Source: an uncultured Lachnospiraceae bacterium (GTDB lineage: Bacteria > Bacillota > Clostridia > Lachnospirales > Lachnospiraceae). From it: a stretch of DNA of 64,000 nt. Made by a program: the position numbers and the translations under genes. The notes under the pieces were generated by a model. The model was given only the letters and a program-made list of their open reading frames with translations. It searched no databases and had not been told where the DNA came from. This document shows positions 44,879 to 54,058 of the stretch, piece by piece. The stretch is from assembly GCA_949840915.1 (NCBI GenBank), contig CATKXY010000001.1:62001-126000 (forward strand), given 5' to 3'. Every line of letters starts with the position of its first letter. The first letter of the stretch is position 1.

Positions 44879-47800
44879 ATGGCACAAAAAGGAAATCTTA
44901 AAAAAAGAAAACAGACAATCTTTAGAATTTTTCTCATACCGCTGGTAGCTCTGATGCTGGCGCAGAGTCTGATCGTGCTGGGAGTGCTGGTCTTTCGCAG
45001 AACCAGTACCATGCTGCAGGATCATTCTGTCAATATGCTGCTGCGCATGGTGGAGAACCGCAAGGTTATTCTGCGCAATGACATGGCCAGATGGGCGTTT
45101 GTCTCAGGGCAGGAAGCGGGCATGAACCATCTGCTGGAGGAGTATCTGCAGGAAAAGCAGCTGACTCTGGAACAGGTTCTCGCATCCGCGGATACGAGGA
45201 ACGAATTGCTGGAAAGAATGCTTCCCGACTGTATGAATCTTGTGGAAAATAATATGACTACGGGTATTTTCGTAGTTTTGACAGGAGAGGATGCGAACGG
45301 AAAAAACGTCGGAAAGGCGGCTGAGTTTGACGGTTTCTTCATTCGGGATTCCAGTCCGCTTTCCAATCCCACCAACTATTCGGACCTCTTGATGGAGCGG
45401 GGCAGTAAGCATTTGTCACGAACTTACGGCGTGCCGCTGGACACTTATTGGACGACTTCTTTTTCTTTGAGCGGTCAGGGACAAAATACAGGAGAAAATT
45501 TTTTCTATGAGCCGTGGCGTGCGGCGCGTGAGAATGAACATGCGGATGCGGCAGATCTGGGTTATTGGTCGACACCCTTCGTATTGGAGACAGGCAGAAA
45601 GGATTCTCATGATATGATCGCCTATTCCGTACCGCTGCGCTATCAGGGGACCGTGTATGCGGTCATGGGTGTGGAGGTGGCGGTCAGCTATCTGTACGAT
45701 TATCTGCCGGTGACGGAGCTGAGCAAGGATGAGATGGCCGGCTATGCTCTGGCTGTGAGAAATACAGACGGAAACTACACGATGATGGCAGGCCGGGGCA
45801 TGCTCTATAATGCCGCCCATGATAAGGAACACGGTCTGTTACTGAAAGAGAGTTCCTATGAGAACCTGTATGTGGTGCAGGATATACGTCTGAGATCACA
45901 GCGCATTTTTGCAGCAGTGTTTCCGCTGGAGTTGTATGATGCCCATCCGCCTTATCAGGACACAGAATGGGTTCTGATCGGTCTCAGCAGTGAGGAATCT
46001 TTGTTTGGTATGACCCGGAAGCTTTATATGTGGATGCTGGTGGCGATATTCTTTGGACTTGTTTTCAGTCTGATGGGTATTTATTTTGTTGTGCGCCGGA
46101 TCACCAGTCCCATCATGCGTCTGATGACATGCATCAGCAAGGGAGAGGACGGACTGCTGGAGTTTGCCCCCTCCAATATTTTCGAGGTGGATTCACTGCA
46201 TGCCGTGGTGAAAGACCTCACGGCCGCACAGAAGGCTGCGGAGGGAGCGCTCCTGGAGGAAAAGGAGTTGTACAGGCTGGCTCTGGAGACCACAAAGGAC
46301 ACATTTTTTTCCTATGATTTCGAGGCGAGATCCATAGACATTATCAATAATGCGGTCATAAACGGACGCTTCGGCTGTGAAGAGTACGAATTAGGCCTCG
46401 TGGATTTGAATGCGGTGTATGAGGAGGACAGGGAGCAGCTGAGGAATCTTTTACAGCGGATGCCGGATATCTGGAATCTGGAACTGCGCATGCAGATTCC
46501 GGGAAAGCCGGAATACCGGTGGTATTTTATGAATGCCAATGTCATCTTCGACACCGGCGGCAGACGCTGGAAGCTGGTGGGCAGAATTCACGACATTCAG
46601 GAGCGTAAGGAGCAGGAGGCGGAGCGGCAGAGGAAGATTACCACAGACGGTGTGACGGGATTTTTTGCCTATGCTGCGGGCATGCAGAGATTGAGAGAAC
46701 TGCGTAAAACACAGCCGGACGGCGTCATGATCTATCTTATGGTGGATAATCTGCGCCGTATGGATGAGCAGTACGGCGTTACTTTTGGAGACATGATCCT
46801 GGAGGAGCTGGGGTGTATCGTTCGTGAGACCGCGGGCCACAGGAGTATGCAGATCCGGTTTGACGGAAATGAATTCTGCGTGTGGCTGCCGGGCGGGACG
46901 GAGCAGAAGGCTCAGGAATTTGCACAGAGTCTGTTCGCCCGGGTGCGGGAGCGTTTCCCCTCGGATATTTTTGAGATTCTGCTCCATGCCGGCATAGCGC
47001 CGGGAGACGCGCACAACCACACAAGGGAGATTGCCCGGATGGCGAAGCAGGCACAGATGGCGGCCTCAAAGTCTGTGGAGGAGATGGGATATGCCTTTCA
47101 CAGCCGGCTGCCGGCCAAACAGGAGCAGCCGGGTCCCACATGGCGGGGAAAACAGGTGCTGACTGTGGCATATGGCGACAATGTCAGTCTGGTATCTCTG
47201 GCGCTGACTCTTTTTGGCAAAGGCGAGAATCTGGCTGCCCAGATGTATCTGATGCTTCAGAAGCTGGCCCAATACTATGACGCCAGCGATGTACTCCTGA
47301 ATATGGTTCAGCCGGAGTATCACACCATGTATCTGGAGTATCAGTGGCACCGGGATACGTCGGCGGAGATAGCCGATCATGCAATGCCTTATCGTGAGGA
47401 AGAGTGGAAGCTCTTTGTCAGACAGATAGAAAATAAGGGCGTTCTCACATGGCAGGGAGAGGAGTCCCAGGACTCTCTCACGGTGTTTTTCTGCCATGGC
47501 GCAGGTTCTTCCTGCGGCTGTGCGATACCGCTCTATGACAGCGGCACCGTGATGGGAATTTTAAGTATTTTAAACGGTCAGGCTCCGGAGGAGGATTCTG
47601 CGGAAGCAGCCAAGAATCTGTTGGAGCTTGGAAGCGTCATCCAGAGTCAGATCGCCCAGAGACGGCACGATATGGCAAGTAAGGCCAAGTCGGATTTCCT
47701 TTCCAGGATGAGCCATGAGATCCGCACGCCGATGAACGGAATTATCGGTATGACAGCCATAGCCATGCAGCAGGATCAGAGCCCCGAGAGAATCCAGGAT

Positions 47801-48805
47801 TGTCTGCAGAAGATTCGGTTCTCCTCCGATTATCTGTTGGGGCTGATCAATGAGATCCTTGATATGTCCAAGCTCGAGAGCGGAAAGCTGTGTCTCGAAC
47901 CGGCAGATTTCTCTATGACGGAGCTGCTGGAGCCCATTGAGGAAATGATCCGTCCTCAGGCACAGGACAAATCGTTGACCTTCGTGAAGGATATTCGGTT
48001 GACACACGATTGCTTTTTTGCGGACAGACTGCGCATCAGCCAAGTGTTGATCAATCTGCTTGGAAATGCGGTTAAGTTTACGCAGGAGCACGGAGAGGTG
48101 AGACTGATCGTGCGGGAGGATGCTGCAAAGGAGAATCAGGCAGCGCTCTATTTTGCCGTGCAGGATAATGGCATGGGCATCAGCCCCGAAGACCAGGAGC
48201 GGGTGTTCAGGGCATTTGAGCAGGTGAGCGGCACCAATTCGTCCAGTCTGAAAGGAATGGGCCTGGGCTTGTCAATCAGCAGCCGTCTGGTCAAGATGAT
48301 GGGCGGCGACATCGGCCTCGAGAGCAGCCCGGGTGAGGGAAGTATCTTCTACTTTACGATAATTGTGCCCGTGGGGCAGCAGGAACAGGCTCCCGTACAG
48401 GAGCAGCGGTTCTTTGAAGGCCGGCGCGTACTGGTGGTGGAGGACAATGAGCTGAATGCGGAGATTGCCCGGACCATTCTGGAAGAGTGCCGGTTCCATG
48501 TGGACTGCGTCGGGGATGGCGCGCAGGCGCTAAAGCGGATTGAAGAGACGCAGCCCGATTATTACGACTTGGTTCTGATGGATATTATGATGCCGGTTAT
48601 GGACGGAATCGAAGCCACCAAGGCGATCAGGGCCATGGAGAGAGAGGACTGCCGTACGCTTCCCATTGTCGCCCTGTCTGCCAACGCGTTTGACGATGAT
48701 CTCAAAAAATCCGTGGAATGCGGCATGAACGGTTATTTGTCCAAGCCGTTGGAAATTGATAAATTATATAAGATGTTGGAGGATGTACTGAAAAAGCAGG
48801 ATTAA
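44879..48805 (+). CDS. Hybrid sensor histidine kinase / response regulator
   Basis: About 1308 residues from ATG 44879 (a TTG at 44843 would add 12). Membrane helix at about 17-40; a large outside sensor region of double-Cache type (to about 380) with VMGVEVAVSYLYDYLP; second helix at about 383-405, then HAMP. PAS follows at about 461-578, a GGDEF-like domain with degenerate RFDGNEF at about 588-705, and a GAF-like region to about 920. The kinase has His946 in SHEIRTPMNG, N-box NLLGNAVKF, and G boxes DNGMGIS and GMGLGLSIS. The receiver has Asp1235 in MDIMMPVMDG. There is no output or HPt domain. The preceding gene encodes a solute-binding lipoprotein, a likely co-sensor. Confidence 0.88.
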   Translation: MAQKGNLKKRKQTIFRIFLIPLVALMLAQSLIVLGVLVFRRTSTMLQDHSVNMLLRMVENRKVILRNDMARWAFVSGQEAGMNHLLEEYLQEKQLTLEQVLASADTRNELLERMLPDCMNLVENNMTTGIFVVLTGEDANGKNVGKAAEFDGFFIRDSSPLSNPTNYSDLLMERGSKHLSRTYGVPLDTYWTTSFSLSGQGQNTGENFFYEPWRAARENEHADAADLGYWSTPFVLETGRKDSHDMIAYSVPLRYQGTVYAVMGVEVAVSYLYDYLPVTELSKDEMAGYALAVRNTDGNYTMMAGRGMLYNAAHDKEHGLLLKESSYENLYVVQDIRLRSQRIFAAVFPLELYDAHPPYQDTEWVLIGLSSEESLFGMTRKLYMWMLVAIFFGLVFSLMGIYFVVRRITSPIMRLMTCISKGEDGLLEFAPSNIFEVDSLHAVVKDLTAAQKAAEGALLEEKELYRLALETTKDTFFSYDFEARSIDIINNAVINGRFGCEEYELGLVDLNAVYEEDREQLRNLLQRMPDIWNLELRMQIPGKPEYRWYFMNANVIFDTGGRRWKLVGRIHDIQERKEQEAERQRKITTDGVTGFFAYAAGMQRLRELRKTQPDGVMIYLMVDNLRRMDEQYGVTFGDMILEELGCIVRETAGHRSMQIRFDGNEFCVWLPGGTEQKAQEFAQSLFARVRERFPSDIFEILLHAGIAPGDAHNHTREIARMAKQAQMAASKSVEEMGYAFHSRLPAKQEQPGPTWRGKQVLTVAYGDNVSLVSLALTLFGKGENLAAQMYLMLQKLAQYYDASDVLLNMVQPEYHTMYLEYQWHRDTSAEIADHAMPYREEEWKLFVRQIENKGVLTWQGEESQDSLTVFFCHGAGSSCGCAIPLYDSGTVMGILSILNGQAPEEDSAEAAKNLLELGSVIQSQIAQRRHDMASKAKSDFLSRMSHEIRTPMNGIIGMTAIAMQQDQSPERIQDCLQKIRFSSDYLLGLINEILDMSKLESGKLCLEPADFSMTELLEPIEEMIRPQAQDKSLTFVKDIRLTHDCFFADRLRISQVLINLLGNAVKFTQEHGEVRLIVREDAAKENQAALYFAVQDNGMGISPEDQERVFRAFEQVSGTNSSSLKGMGLGLSISSRLVKMMGGDIGLESSPGEGSIFYFTIIVPVGQQEQAPVQEQRFFEGRRVLVVEDNELNAEIARTILEECRFHVDCVGDGAQALKRIEETQPDYYDLVLMDIMMPVMDGIEATKAIRAMEREDCRTLPIVALSANAFDDDLKKSVECGMNGYLSKPLEIDKLYKMLEDVLKKQD

Positions 48806-48813
48806 TTTTTTTC

Positions 48814-48842
48814 TTGCCATGACAGGCATTTTGATTTATGAT
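48814..48842 (+). promoter_or_regulatory. Putative sigma-A promoter for the 48.9-kb membrane protein gene
   Basis: TTGCCA at 48814-48819, 17-bp spacer, TATGAT at 48837-48842. Confidence 0.55.
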
Positions 48843-48874
48843 AAAAAGGGCAGGAAATTGGCTCGGAGGATAGA

Positions 48875-50665
48875 ATGAAGATATCTGAGAGAAAGAGATT
48901 GTGGTTCCGGGTTCTCGTGGCGGCGCTCGCGCTCTACACGATCAAAAGTATATTTGTGGGGGCGGATATAGACGAGGCATACGGAGTGACGCTGGGTTAC
49001 CGGCTGGTGCAGGGCGACCGGCTTGTGTGGGACATGTGGGAACCGCATCAGACCTCCGCGATCTTTACGGCTCTGTTTATTCGTCTGATACTTCTTCTCA
49101 CGGGCGGCAGCCTGCATTTTATGACGATTCTTTTGAGGGTATGTTTTTTTCTCGTCCAGATCGGTATCACTCTGTATCTCTATCAAAGTTTGAAGGAATG
49201 TCTGCCCTTCCTCGGCGGATGGGAGCGGACGCTCTTCGCCATGGTGTACTATATCACAACACCCAAATGCAATTATGTGCCGGAGTATTCCAATCTGCAT
49301 ATGTGGTTTTCCACATTGCTTGTGCTGTTTCTGCTGCAGTATTTTGGCAGTGCTTCCCGCAATCACGGCAGAAGCCGGTATCTTGTTTGGGCCGGCGCAA
49401 TGCTGGCCTGCGATGTGCTGGCGTACCCGGGAATGGTACTTCTGTATCCCTTTTGTGCGGGAATGATCCTGTGGAAGTCCAATACCGGCAGAAAACGGCT
49501 GGGGGAGCTTTTTGTATTTACCCTGCCCTGTGTTCTGGGGGCGGGAGCTTTTGTGGGTTATCTGCTCAGCTATATGAGCCTGCAGGATATTATGCTGGTG
49601 CTGCCCGCCATTCTGGGGGATGGTTCTCATCAGACGGGTATTGCGGAAAAGCTTGGCGTCTGGGGCGCCGGAATCGGGGAAATCGTCCTGATGACTGCGG
49701 GCTGCACGGTTGTGGCAGTGCTGATCCTGGCAGGCATCCGGGCGGCGGGAGACAGGAAGAGCACAGTGGGGAAGGATCAGACGGTAAGTCTGGTGACCGT
49801 GTGGTTTGCGGTACAGACGGTCTTTCAGGTATTGTGCTGGATCGACAGCGATTATAATTCCGGCTATCCGCAGATTGCTTATGTGGCGCTGCCGCTGTTC
49901 GGGTGGCTGTGCGCGGGCAGATGCAGGAGAAGAGAGAGGGCGGGTCTTTTGATGATCGGCTTTTCGCTGGTCAATTATCTGGCGCTGAATCTGTTTTCAA
50001 ACTGGAAGCCTGCCTGTCTGAATGTATATCTGGTGATGGGACTTCTGGGAGGCCTGCTCTGTCTGCGGCAGTATTTTCTGGAAAAACGTGGAGAGGCGGG
50101 GCTTAAGCTGATGCGCGGCATCTGTATTCTGTTTTTGCTCAGTCAGGTGTTCGGGCGGTGCCTTTTGATGATTGGCGGTGATGAGGGAAGCAGTATGACT
50201 TTTCAGGTCAGGGGGATCAGCCGAGGAGGAGTCAGAGGGGGGATATTTACCTCCTATATGAATTCTTACCGCTACAATAGCAATTATGAGCTGTTCCCCG
50301 AGATCGTTCCCGAGGGCAGCATGGTACTGTATTTAGGGCCGTCAGTTTTCTATTATATGATGGGGGAGTGCAGGGTAGCGGCGCCCAGCACCATCAGTAC
50401 GCCGGAGTATGACGAACGCTTTGCGCTGTATTATGAGCTGCACCCTGAGCGCTTTCCGGATGTGGTGGTGATGGAAAGCTGTTACGGAGATGTGTCCTAT
50501 TTCCCGGAGGACGATTATATTTATACCTGGCTGGCAGAAGAGTTCGGGCCTGCACAGGTGGAGGATTACCCCTATGTGCGGGTATATCGCAGGGAGACGG
50601 GTGATAAGCCCGGCTCGGCAACAGGAAGGACGAATAACGACAGAAAGCAAGGAGGAGCTGAATGA
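48875..50665 (+). CDS. Polytopic membrane protein, GT-C-like
   Basis: A 596-residue protein with about ten to twelve membrane helices to about residue 430 and a C-terminal soluble part of about 150 residues. After helix 1 the loop has GADIDEAYGVTLGYRLVQGD and then DMWEPHQTSAIFTALF, the acidic pair and His placing that marks GT-C transferases and related arabinofuranosyl or mannosyl transferases. A lipid-linked sugar substrate is therefore likely, but no donor or acceptor can be named. Ribosome binding site CGGAGGATAGA. The stop overlaps the citrate synthase ATG, which suggests co-transcription with an unrelated metabolic gene. Confidence 0.6.
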   Translation: MKISERKRLWFRVLVAALALYTIKSIFVGADIDEAYGVTLGYRLVQGDRLVWDMWEPHQTSAIFTALFIRLILLLTGGSLHFMTILLRVCFFLVQIGITLYLYQSLKECLPFLGGWERTLFAMVYYITTPKCNYVPEYSNLHMWFSTLLVLFLLQYFGSASRNHGRSRYLVWAGAMLACDVLAYPGMVLLYPFCAGMILWKSNTGRKRLGELFVFTLPCVLGAGAFVGYLLSYMSLQDIMLVLPAILGDGSHQTGIAEKLGVWGAGIGEIVLMTAGCTVVAVLILAGIRAAGDRKSTVGKDQTVSLVTVWFAVQTVFQVLCWIDSDYNSGYPQIAYVALPLFGWLCAGRCRRRERAGLLMIGFSLVNYLALNLFSNWKPACLNVYLVMGLLGGLLCLRQYFLEKRGEAGLKLMRGICILFLLSQVFGRCLLMIGGDEGSSMTFQVRGISRGGVRGGIFTSYMNSYRYNSNYELFPEIVPEGSMVLYLGPSVFYYMMGECRVAAPSTISTPEYDERFALYYELHPERFPDVVVMESCYGDVSYFPEDDYIYTWLAEEFGPAQVEDYPYVRVYRRETGDKPGSATGRTNNDRKQGGAE

Positions 50666-52008
50666 AGAAAAATGGCATCAATTATAGTGATTACGCGGCG
50701 CTGTGCAGAGAGGCGGATCAGATAGACCTGACATTGTTTGACCGCTATGAGGTACAGCGGGGGCTTCGAGACAAGAACGGAAACGGAGTGTTGACCGGTC
50801 TTACCAATATCTCCAGGATCGAATCATTTAAGATGGTGGACGGGGTGAAAAAACCCTGTGACGGTAAACTCTGGTATCGTGGATATGACTGTATAGAACT
50901 GGTAAAAGGATTTCGCCAGAAAAGGTTCGGCTTTGAGGAGGTGGCTTATCTGCTGCTTTTGGGCAATCTGCCCACAGAGGAGGAGCTGAAGCGTTTTTGT
51001 CATGTGCTTTCCTCAGAGAGAACGCTGCCCACCAATTTTACCAGAGACGTCATCATGAAAGCGCCCAGCAGCGATATTATGAATTCCATGACCAGGAGTG
51101 TATTGACGCTGGCGTCCTATGACAGGAGCTGCAAGGATACCTCCGTTGAGAATGTGCTGCGGCAGTGTATGGGACTGGTCAGTCTGTTCCCGGTGCTGGC
51201 CGTGTACGCATATCACGCCTACAATCACTATGAGAACGATGACAGTATGTATATCCACCGCCCCTCCAGAAAGCTTTCCACGGCGGAGAATATTCTGATG
51301 ATGCTTCGCCCGGACAAAAAGTATACAGAACTGGAGGCCAGAGTGCTGGATATTGCACTGGTTTTACATATGGAGCACGGCGGCGGAAACAACTCCACTT
51401 TCACTACCCGTGTGGTGACTTCGTCCGGTTCGGACACTTATTCTGTGATCGCCGCGGCGCTGTCCTCCCTGAAGGGACCCAAGCATGGCGGCGCCAATAT
51501 CAAGGTGGTGGAAATGATGCGCGACCTTGAGGCCAATGTGTCCGACTGGGAGGATGAGGACGAGGTCAAGGAATATCTCCAGAGGATTTTAAGCAGGGAG
51601 GCTTTTGACCGCAAGGGCCTGATCTATGGTATGGGACACGCGGTATATTCCCTGTCCGATCCCAGGGCCCAGGTGTTTAAGGGATTTGTGGAGCAGCTTG
51701 CCATTGCCAAGGGACGCGAGAAGGAGTTTCGCCTGGATCCTATGACCGTACGGCTCGCCCCGGAGCTCATCGCCCAGAAATCACGCATTTACAAGGGCGT
51801 CAGCGCCAATGTGGACTTTTACAGCGGGTTTGTGTACAGTATGCTGGAGATTCCTCTGGAGCTTTATACCCCGATTTTTGCCATCGCCCGTATCGTGGGC
51901 TGGAGCGCTCACCGTATCGAGGAGCTGCTGAATATGGATAAAATCATTCGTCCCGCCTACAAGAGCGTTATGGAGGAGAGAGACTATATCTCCATGGAGG
52001 ACAGGTAG
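50662..52008 (+). CDS. gltA: Citrate synthase
   Basis: A 448-residue enzyme condensing oxaloacetate and acetyl-CoA. Motifs: SFKMVDGVKKPCDGKLWYRGYD, MEHGGGNNSTFTTRVV with a catalytic His, the segment GPKHGGANIKVV, GMGHAVYSLSDPRAQVFK and the catalytic Asp in NVDFYSGFVYSML. The layout fits the longer citrate/methylcitrate-type synthases of clostridia. Ribosome binding site AAGGAGGAGC. The gene overlaps the upstream membrane protein by four bases. No aconitase or isocitrate dehydrogenase gene is adjacent; in gut clostridia a partial TCA branch for glutamate synthesis is the likely role. Confidence 0.93.
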   Translation: MKKNGINYSDYAALCREADQIDLTLFDRYEVQRGLRDKNGNGVLTGLTNISRIESFKMVDGVKKPCDGKLWYRGYDCIELVKGFRQKRFGFEEVAYLLLLGNLPTEEELKRFCHVLSSERTLPTNFTRDVIMKAPSSDIMNSMTRSVLTLASYDRSCKDTSVENVLRQCMGLVSLFPVLAVYAYHAYNHYENDDSMYIHRPSRKLSTAENILMMLRPDKKYTELEARVLDIALVLHMEHGGGNNSTFTTRVVTSSGSDTYSVIAAALSSLKGPKHGGANIKVVEMMRDLEANVSDWEDEDEVKEYLQRILSREAFDRKGLIYGMGHAVYSLSDPRAQVFKGFVEQLAIAKGREKEFRLDPMTVRLAPELIAQKSRIYKGVSANVDFYSGFVYSMLEIPLELYTPIFAIARIVGWSAHRIEELLNMDKIIRPAYKSVMEERDYISMEDR

Positions 52009-52046
52009 GAAGTATATTTGGTGCCCGATACGCTTGATTTTCTCAC

Positions 52047-52076
52047 AAAAAAGAACCTGTGCGCAGGTTCTTTTTT
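52047..52076 (+). terminator. Intrinsic terminator after gltA
   Basis: A 13-bp perfect stem AAAAAAGAACCTG with CAGGTTCTTTTTT around a TGCG loop (52060-52063). The T run is built into the arm, and the design is bidirectional. Confidence 0.92.
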
Positions 52077-52192
52077 ATATGCTGCGGAACTTGTCCTGTA
52101 TTCGTATACCGTGCATCCGTTCAGACATAATAGATACAAGGTATTGAAGTCTGGAGGAGATGTGGTAAAATATGAGAATATGGAGGAAGTTT

Positions 52193-53371
52193 ATGTCTGA
52201 TACAATACACAATTATCTGAAAGAGTACGGGGATATCTCCTTTATGGACCGGCCCATGAATGATGTGGACTCTCTGGTGCTTTGTCAGTTTGTCTATTTA
52301 AAGTTTGACGGGCTGGTGCCGGAGCTGAAAGAGAGCAGGAGTTCGGTCTCACTTGAGGAGCTTGCGGCACATCCACAGGCGGAGAAGCTTTTTGCGGACG
52401 AGCGTTTTGAGAAGGATAACAGGGAGCTCTTTGAGGATATGCTGGCAGGGAGACGGTTTCGCAATCTGAAGATCAACTGCCACATCAATGTGATCGAGAA
52501 GGAGTGGGAAACACAATTTTCCGCGGCCACGTTTATTTTGGAGGACGGCACGATCTATGTGGCTTTCCGCGGCACGGATGAGACGATTGTAGGCTGGAAG
52601 GAAGATTTTAATATGGCCTTTCTCTCCCCGGTGCCGGGACAGGCTCTGAGCGTGAAGTATCTGAATATGGTCACGGAGCGTTTTCATAATCCTTTTTATG
52701 TGGGCGGACATTCCAAGGGCGGCAATCTGGCGGTGTACAGTGCCATGAACTGTGCGGATGTGGTACAGGAGCGTATTCTTAAGGTCTACAGCATGGACGG
52801 GCCGGGATTTCGCCCGGAGATTCTGGAGCGCTGCGGCTATGACAGGATCGCGGACAGGGTGGTAAAGCTTCTTCCCCATTCCTCCATGATCGGGATGCTT
52901 TTTGAGTGGGATACCCGGTATCAGGTTGTGGAGTCCCGCAGTTTCGGGCTGGCCCAGCACAATCCTTACAACTGGAAGATCAAAGACGGAGAGTTTGTCC
53001 TGGCGGAGGATATCTACGGACGGGCCCGTCTGGTTGACAATACCGTCAATGAGTGGATAGCGTCTCTGGATGATCAGCAGATCAAATTGTTCGTGGATAC
53101 ATTATATCAGGTCATATCGGCCTCGGAGGCGGATGATCTGATCGCTATCACTGCTGACTGGAAGCGCAGTATGTCGGGCGTGGTAGCAGCCCTGAAGGGA
53201 GTGGATGAGGATACCGTCAAGGTACTTCAGGAGATTGTAAAGGCATTGTTTGATCTGGCAAAGGTGCGCATGAAGGAGGAGCTTGGTCTGCCGTTAAAGA
53301 AGGCGGCTCAGCAGGCGAAGAGCAGGCGCCGCCCAAAAAGAAGGACAGAAGCGGTACACCCGACAGCGTAG
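52193..53371 (+). CDS. DUF2974 (Mbeg1-like) alpha/beta hydrolase
   Basis: A 392-residue protein. The start is ATG 52193 with GGAGGAAGTTT upstream; an in-frame ATG at 52172 lacks this. Motifs: VDSLVLCQFVYLKFDGLVP, IYVAFRGTDETIVGWKEDF, the lipase-class-3-like nucleophile elbow GGHSKGGNLAVYSAM, and SMDGPGF. The Ser of GHSKGG is the expected catalytic residue. Real substrates of the family are unknown. No signal peptide. The last 155 bp overlap the end of the gene on the minus strand; the final residues are basic (KSRRRPKRR). Confidence 0.85.
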   Translation: MSDTIHNYLKEYGDISFMDRPMNDVDSLVLCQFVYLKFDGLVPELKESRSSVSLEELAAHPQAEKLFADERFEKDNRELFEDMLAGRRFRNLKINCHINVIEKEWETQFSAATFILEDGTIYVAFRGTDETIVGWKEDFNMAFLSPVPGQALSVKYLNMVTERFHNPFYVGGHSKGGNLAVYSAMNCADVVQERILKVYSMDGPGFRPEILERCGYDRIADRVVKLLPHSSMIGMLFEWDTRYQVVESRSFGLAQHNPYNWKIKDGEFVLAEDIYGRARLVDNTVNEWIASLDDQQIKLFVDTLYQVISASEADDLIAITADWKRSMSGVVAALKGVDEDTVKVLQEIVKALFDLAKVRMKEELGLPLKKAAQQAKSRRRPKRRTEAVHPTA

Positions 53372-53966
53372 TCTGTCCGGCGTCCAGCCGCTCGGGATGC
53401 CACTGCACTCCCAGGATGGGCAGGCTTTCATGGGCGATGGCCTCGGGACAATGATCTATGGGGCAGTGCTGTATGACATGCAGTCCCGAGCCGATTTTGT
53501 TCAGACATTGGTGGTGGGCGGAGTTGACCTGTGCGGTTCTTCCGTAGAGGAAACAGAGCAGGCTGCCCGGCTCAATGAGGGTCGGGTGATAAAGATCTCT
53601 GCCGGATGTCAGGTGCAGATCGGCCTCCGGCATATCCTGTACGATGGTGCCGCCGAATGCTATGTTGATGAGCTGCATTCCCTTACAGATGCCCAGAACG
53701 GGAAGCCTGTGTCTGATACAGAGCTCCAGAGCCTGAAACTGCAGAATGTCCAGCTCGGTATCGACAGTCCGGGAACCCTTGTTCAGCTCGCCGAAAAAGG
53801 CGGGAGTGATATCGCCGCCGCCGGGCAGCAGGAGCCCGCGGCAATGGGATACTTCCCCGGGATTTAGGGTGGTTACGGGCCAAAACGCGTTCTCCCTGAG
53901 AAAACGCTCATAATTACCGGTGTCCTTTTTTCGGCCCAGAATGGCAATTTTGTTAGGTTGAGGCAT
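53217..53966 (-). CDS. Gamma-glutamyl-gamma-aminobutyrate hydrolase family (peptidase C26)
   Basis: A 249-residue class I glutamine-amidotransferase-like peptidase. Motifs: GLLLPGGGDITPAFFG, the nucleophile elbow LPVLGICKGMQLINIAFGG (Cys near residue 95), AHHQCLNKIG and VQWHPERL with the catalytic His. The last 40 residues lie in the convergent overlap with the DUF2974 gene and are low-complexity, with many Pro and Ser. It is transcribed opposite to all its neighbours. The likely role is hydrolysis of gamma-glutamyl compounds in amino-acid or polyamine metabolism. Confidence 0.88.
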   Translation of the reverse strand: MPQPNKIAILGRKKDTGNYERFLRENAFWPVTTLNPGEVSHCRGLLLPGGGDITPAFFGELNKGSRTVDTELDILQFQALELCIRHRLPVLGICKGMQLINIAFGGTIVQDMPEADLHLTSGRDLYHPTLIEPGSLLCFLYGRTAQVNSAHHQCLNKIGSGLHVIQHCPIDHCPEAIAHESLPILGVQWHPERLDAGQTTLSGVPLLSFFLGGACSSPAEPPSLTADQAPPSCAPLPDQTMPLQSPEVP

Positions 53967-54058
53967 GGTTTCGATGTCCTGTCTAAAATGCTATACAGTA
54001 GTATATGCCGCCGCGGTTATTTTTTGCATGAAAAGCGGGCGGTCTGGAGGAGTTTGTG

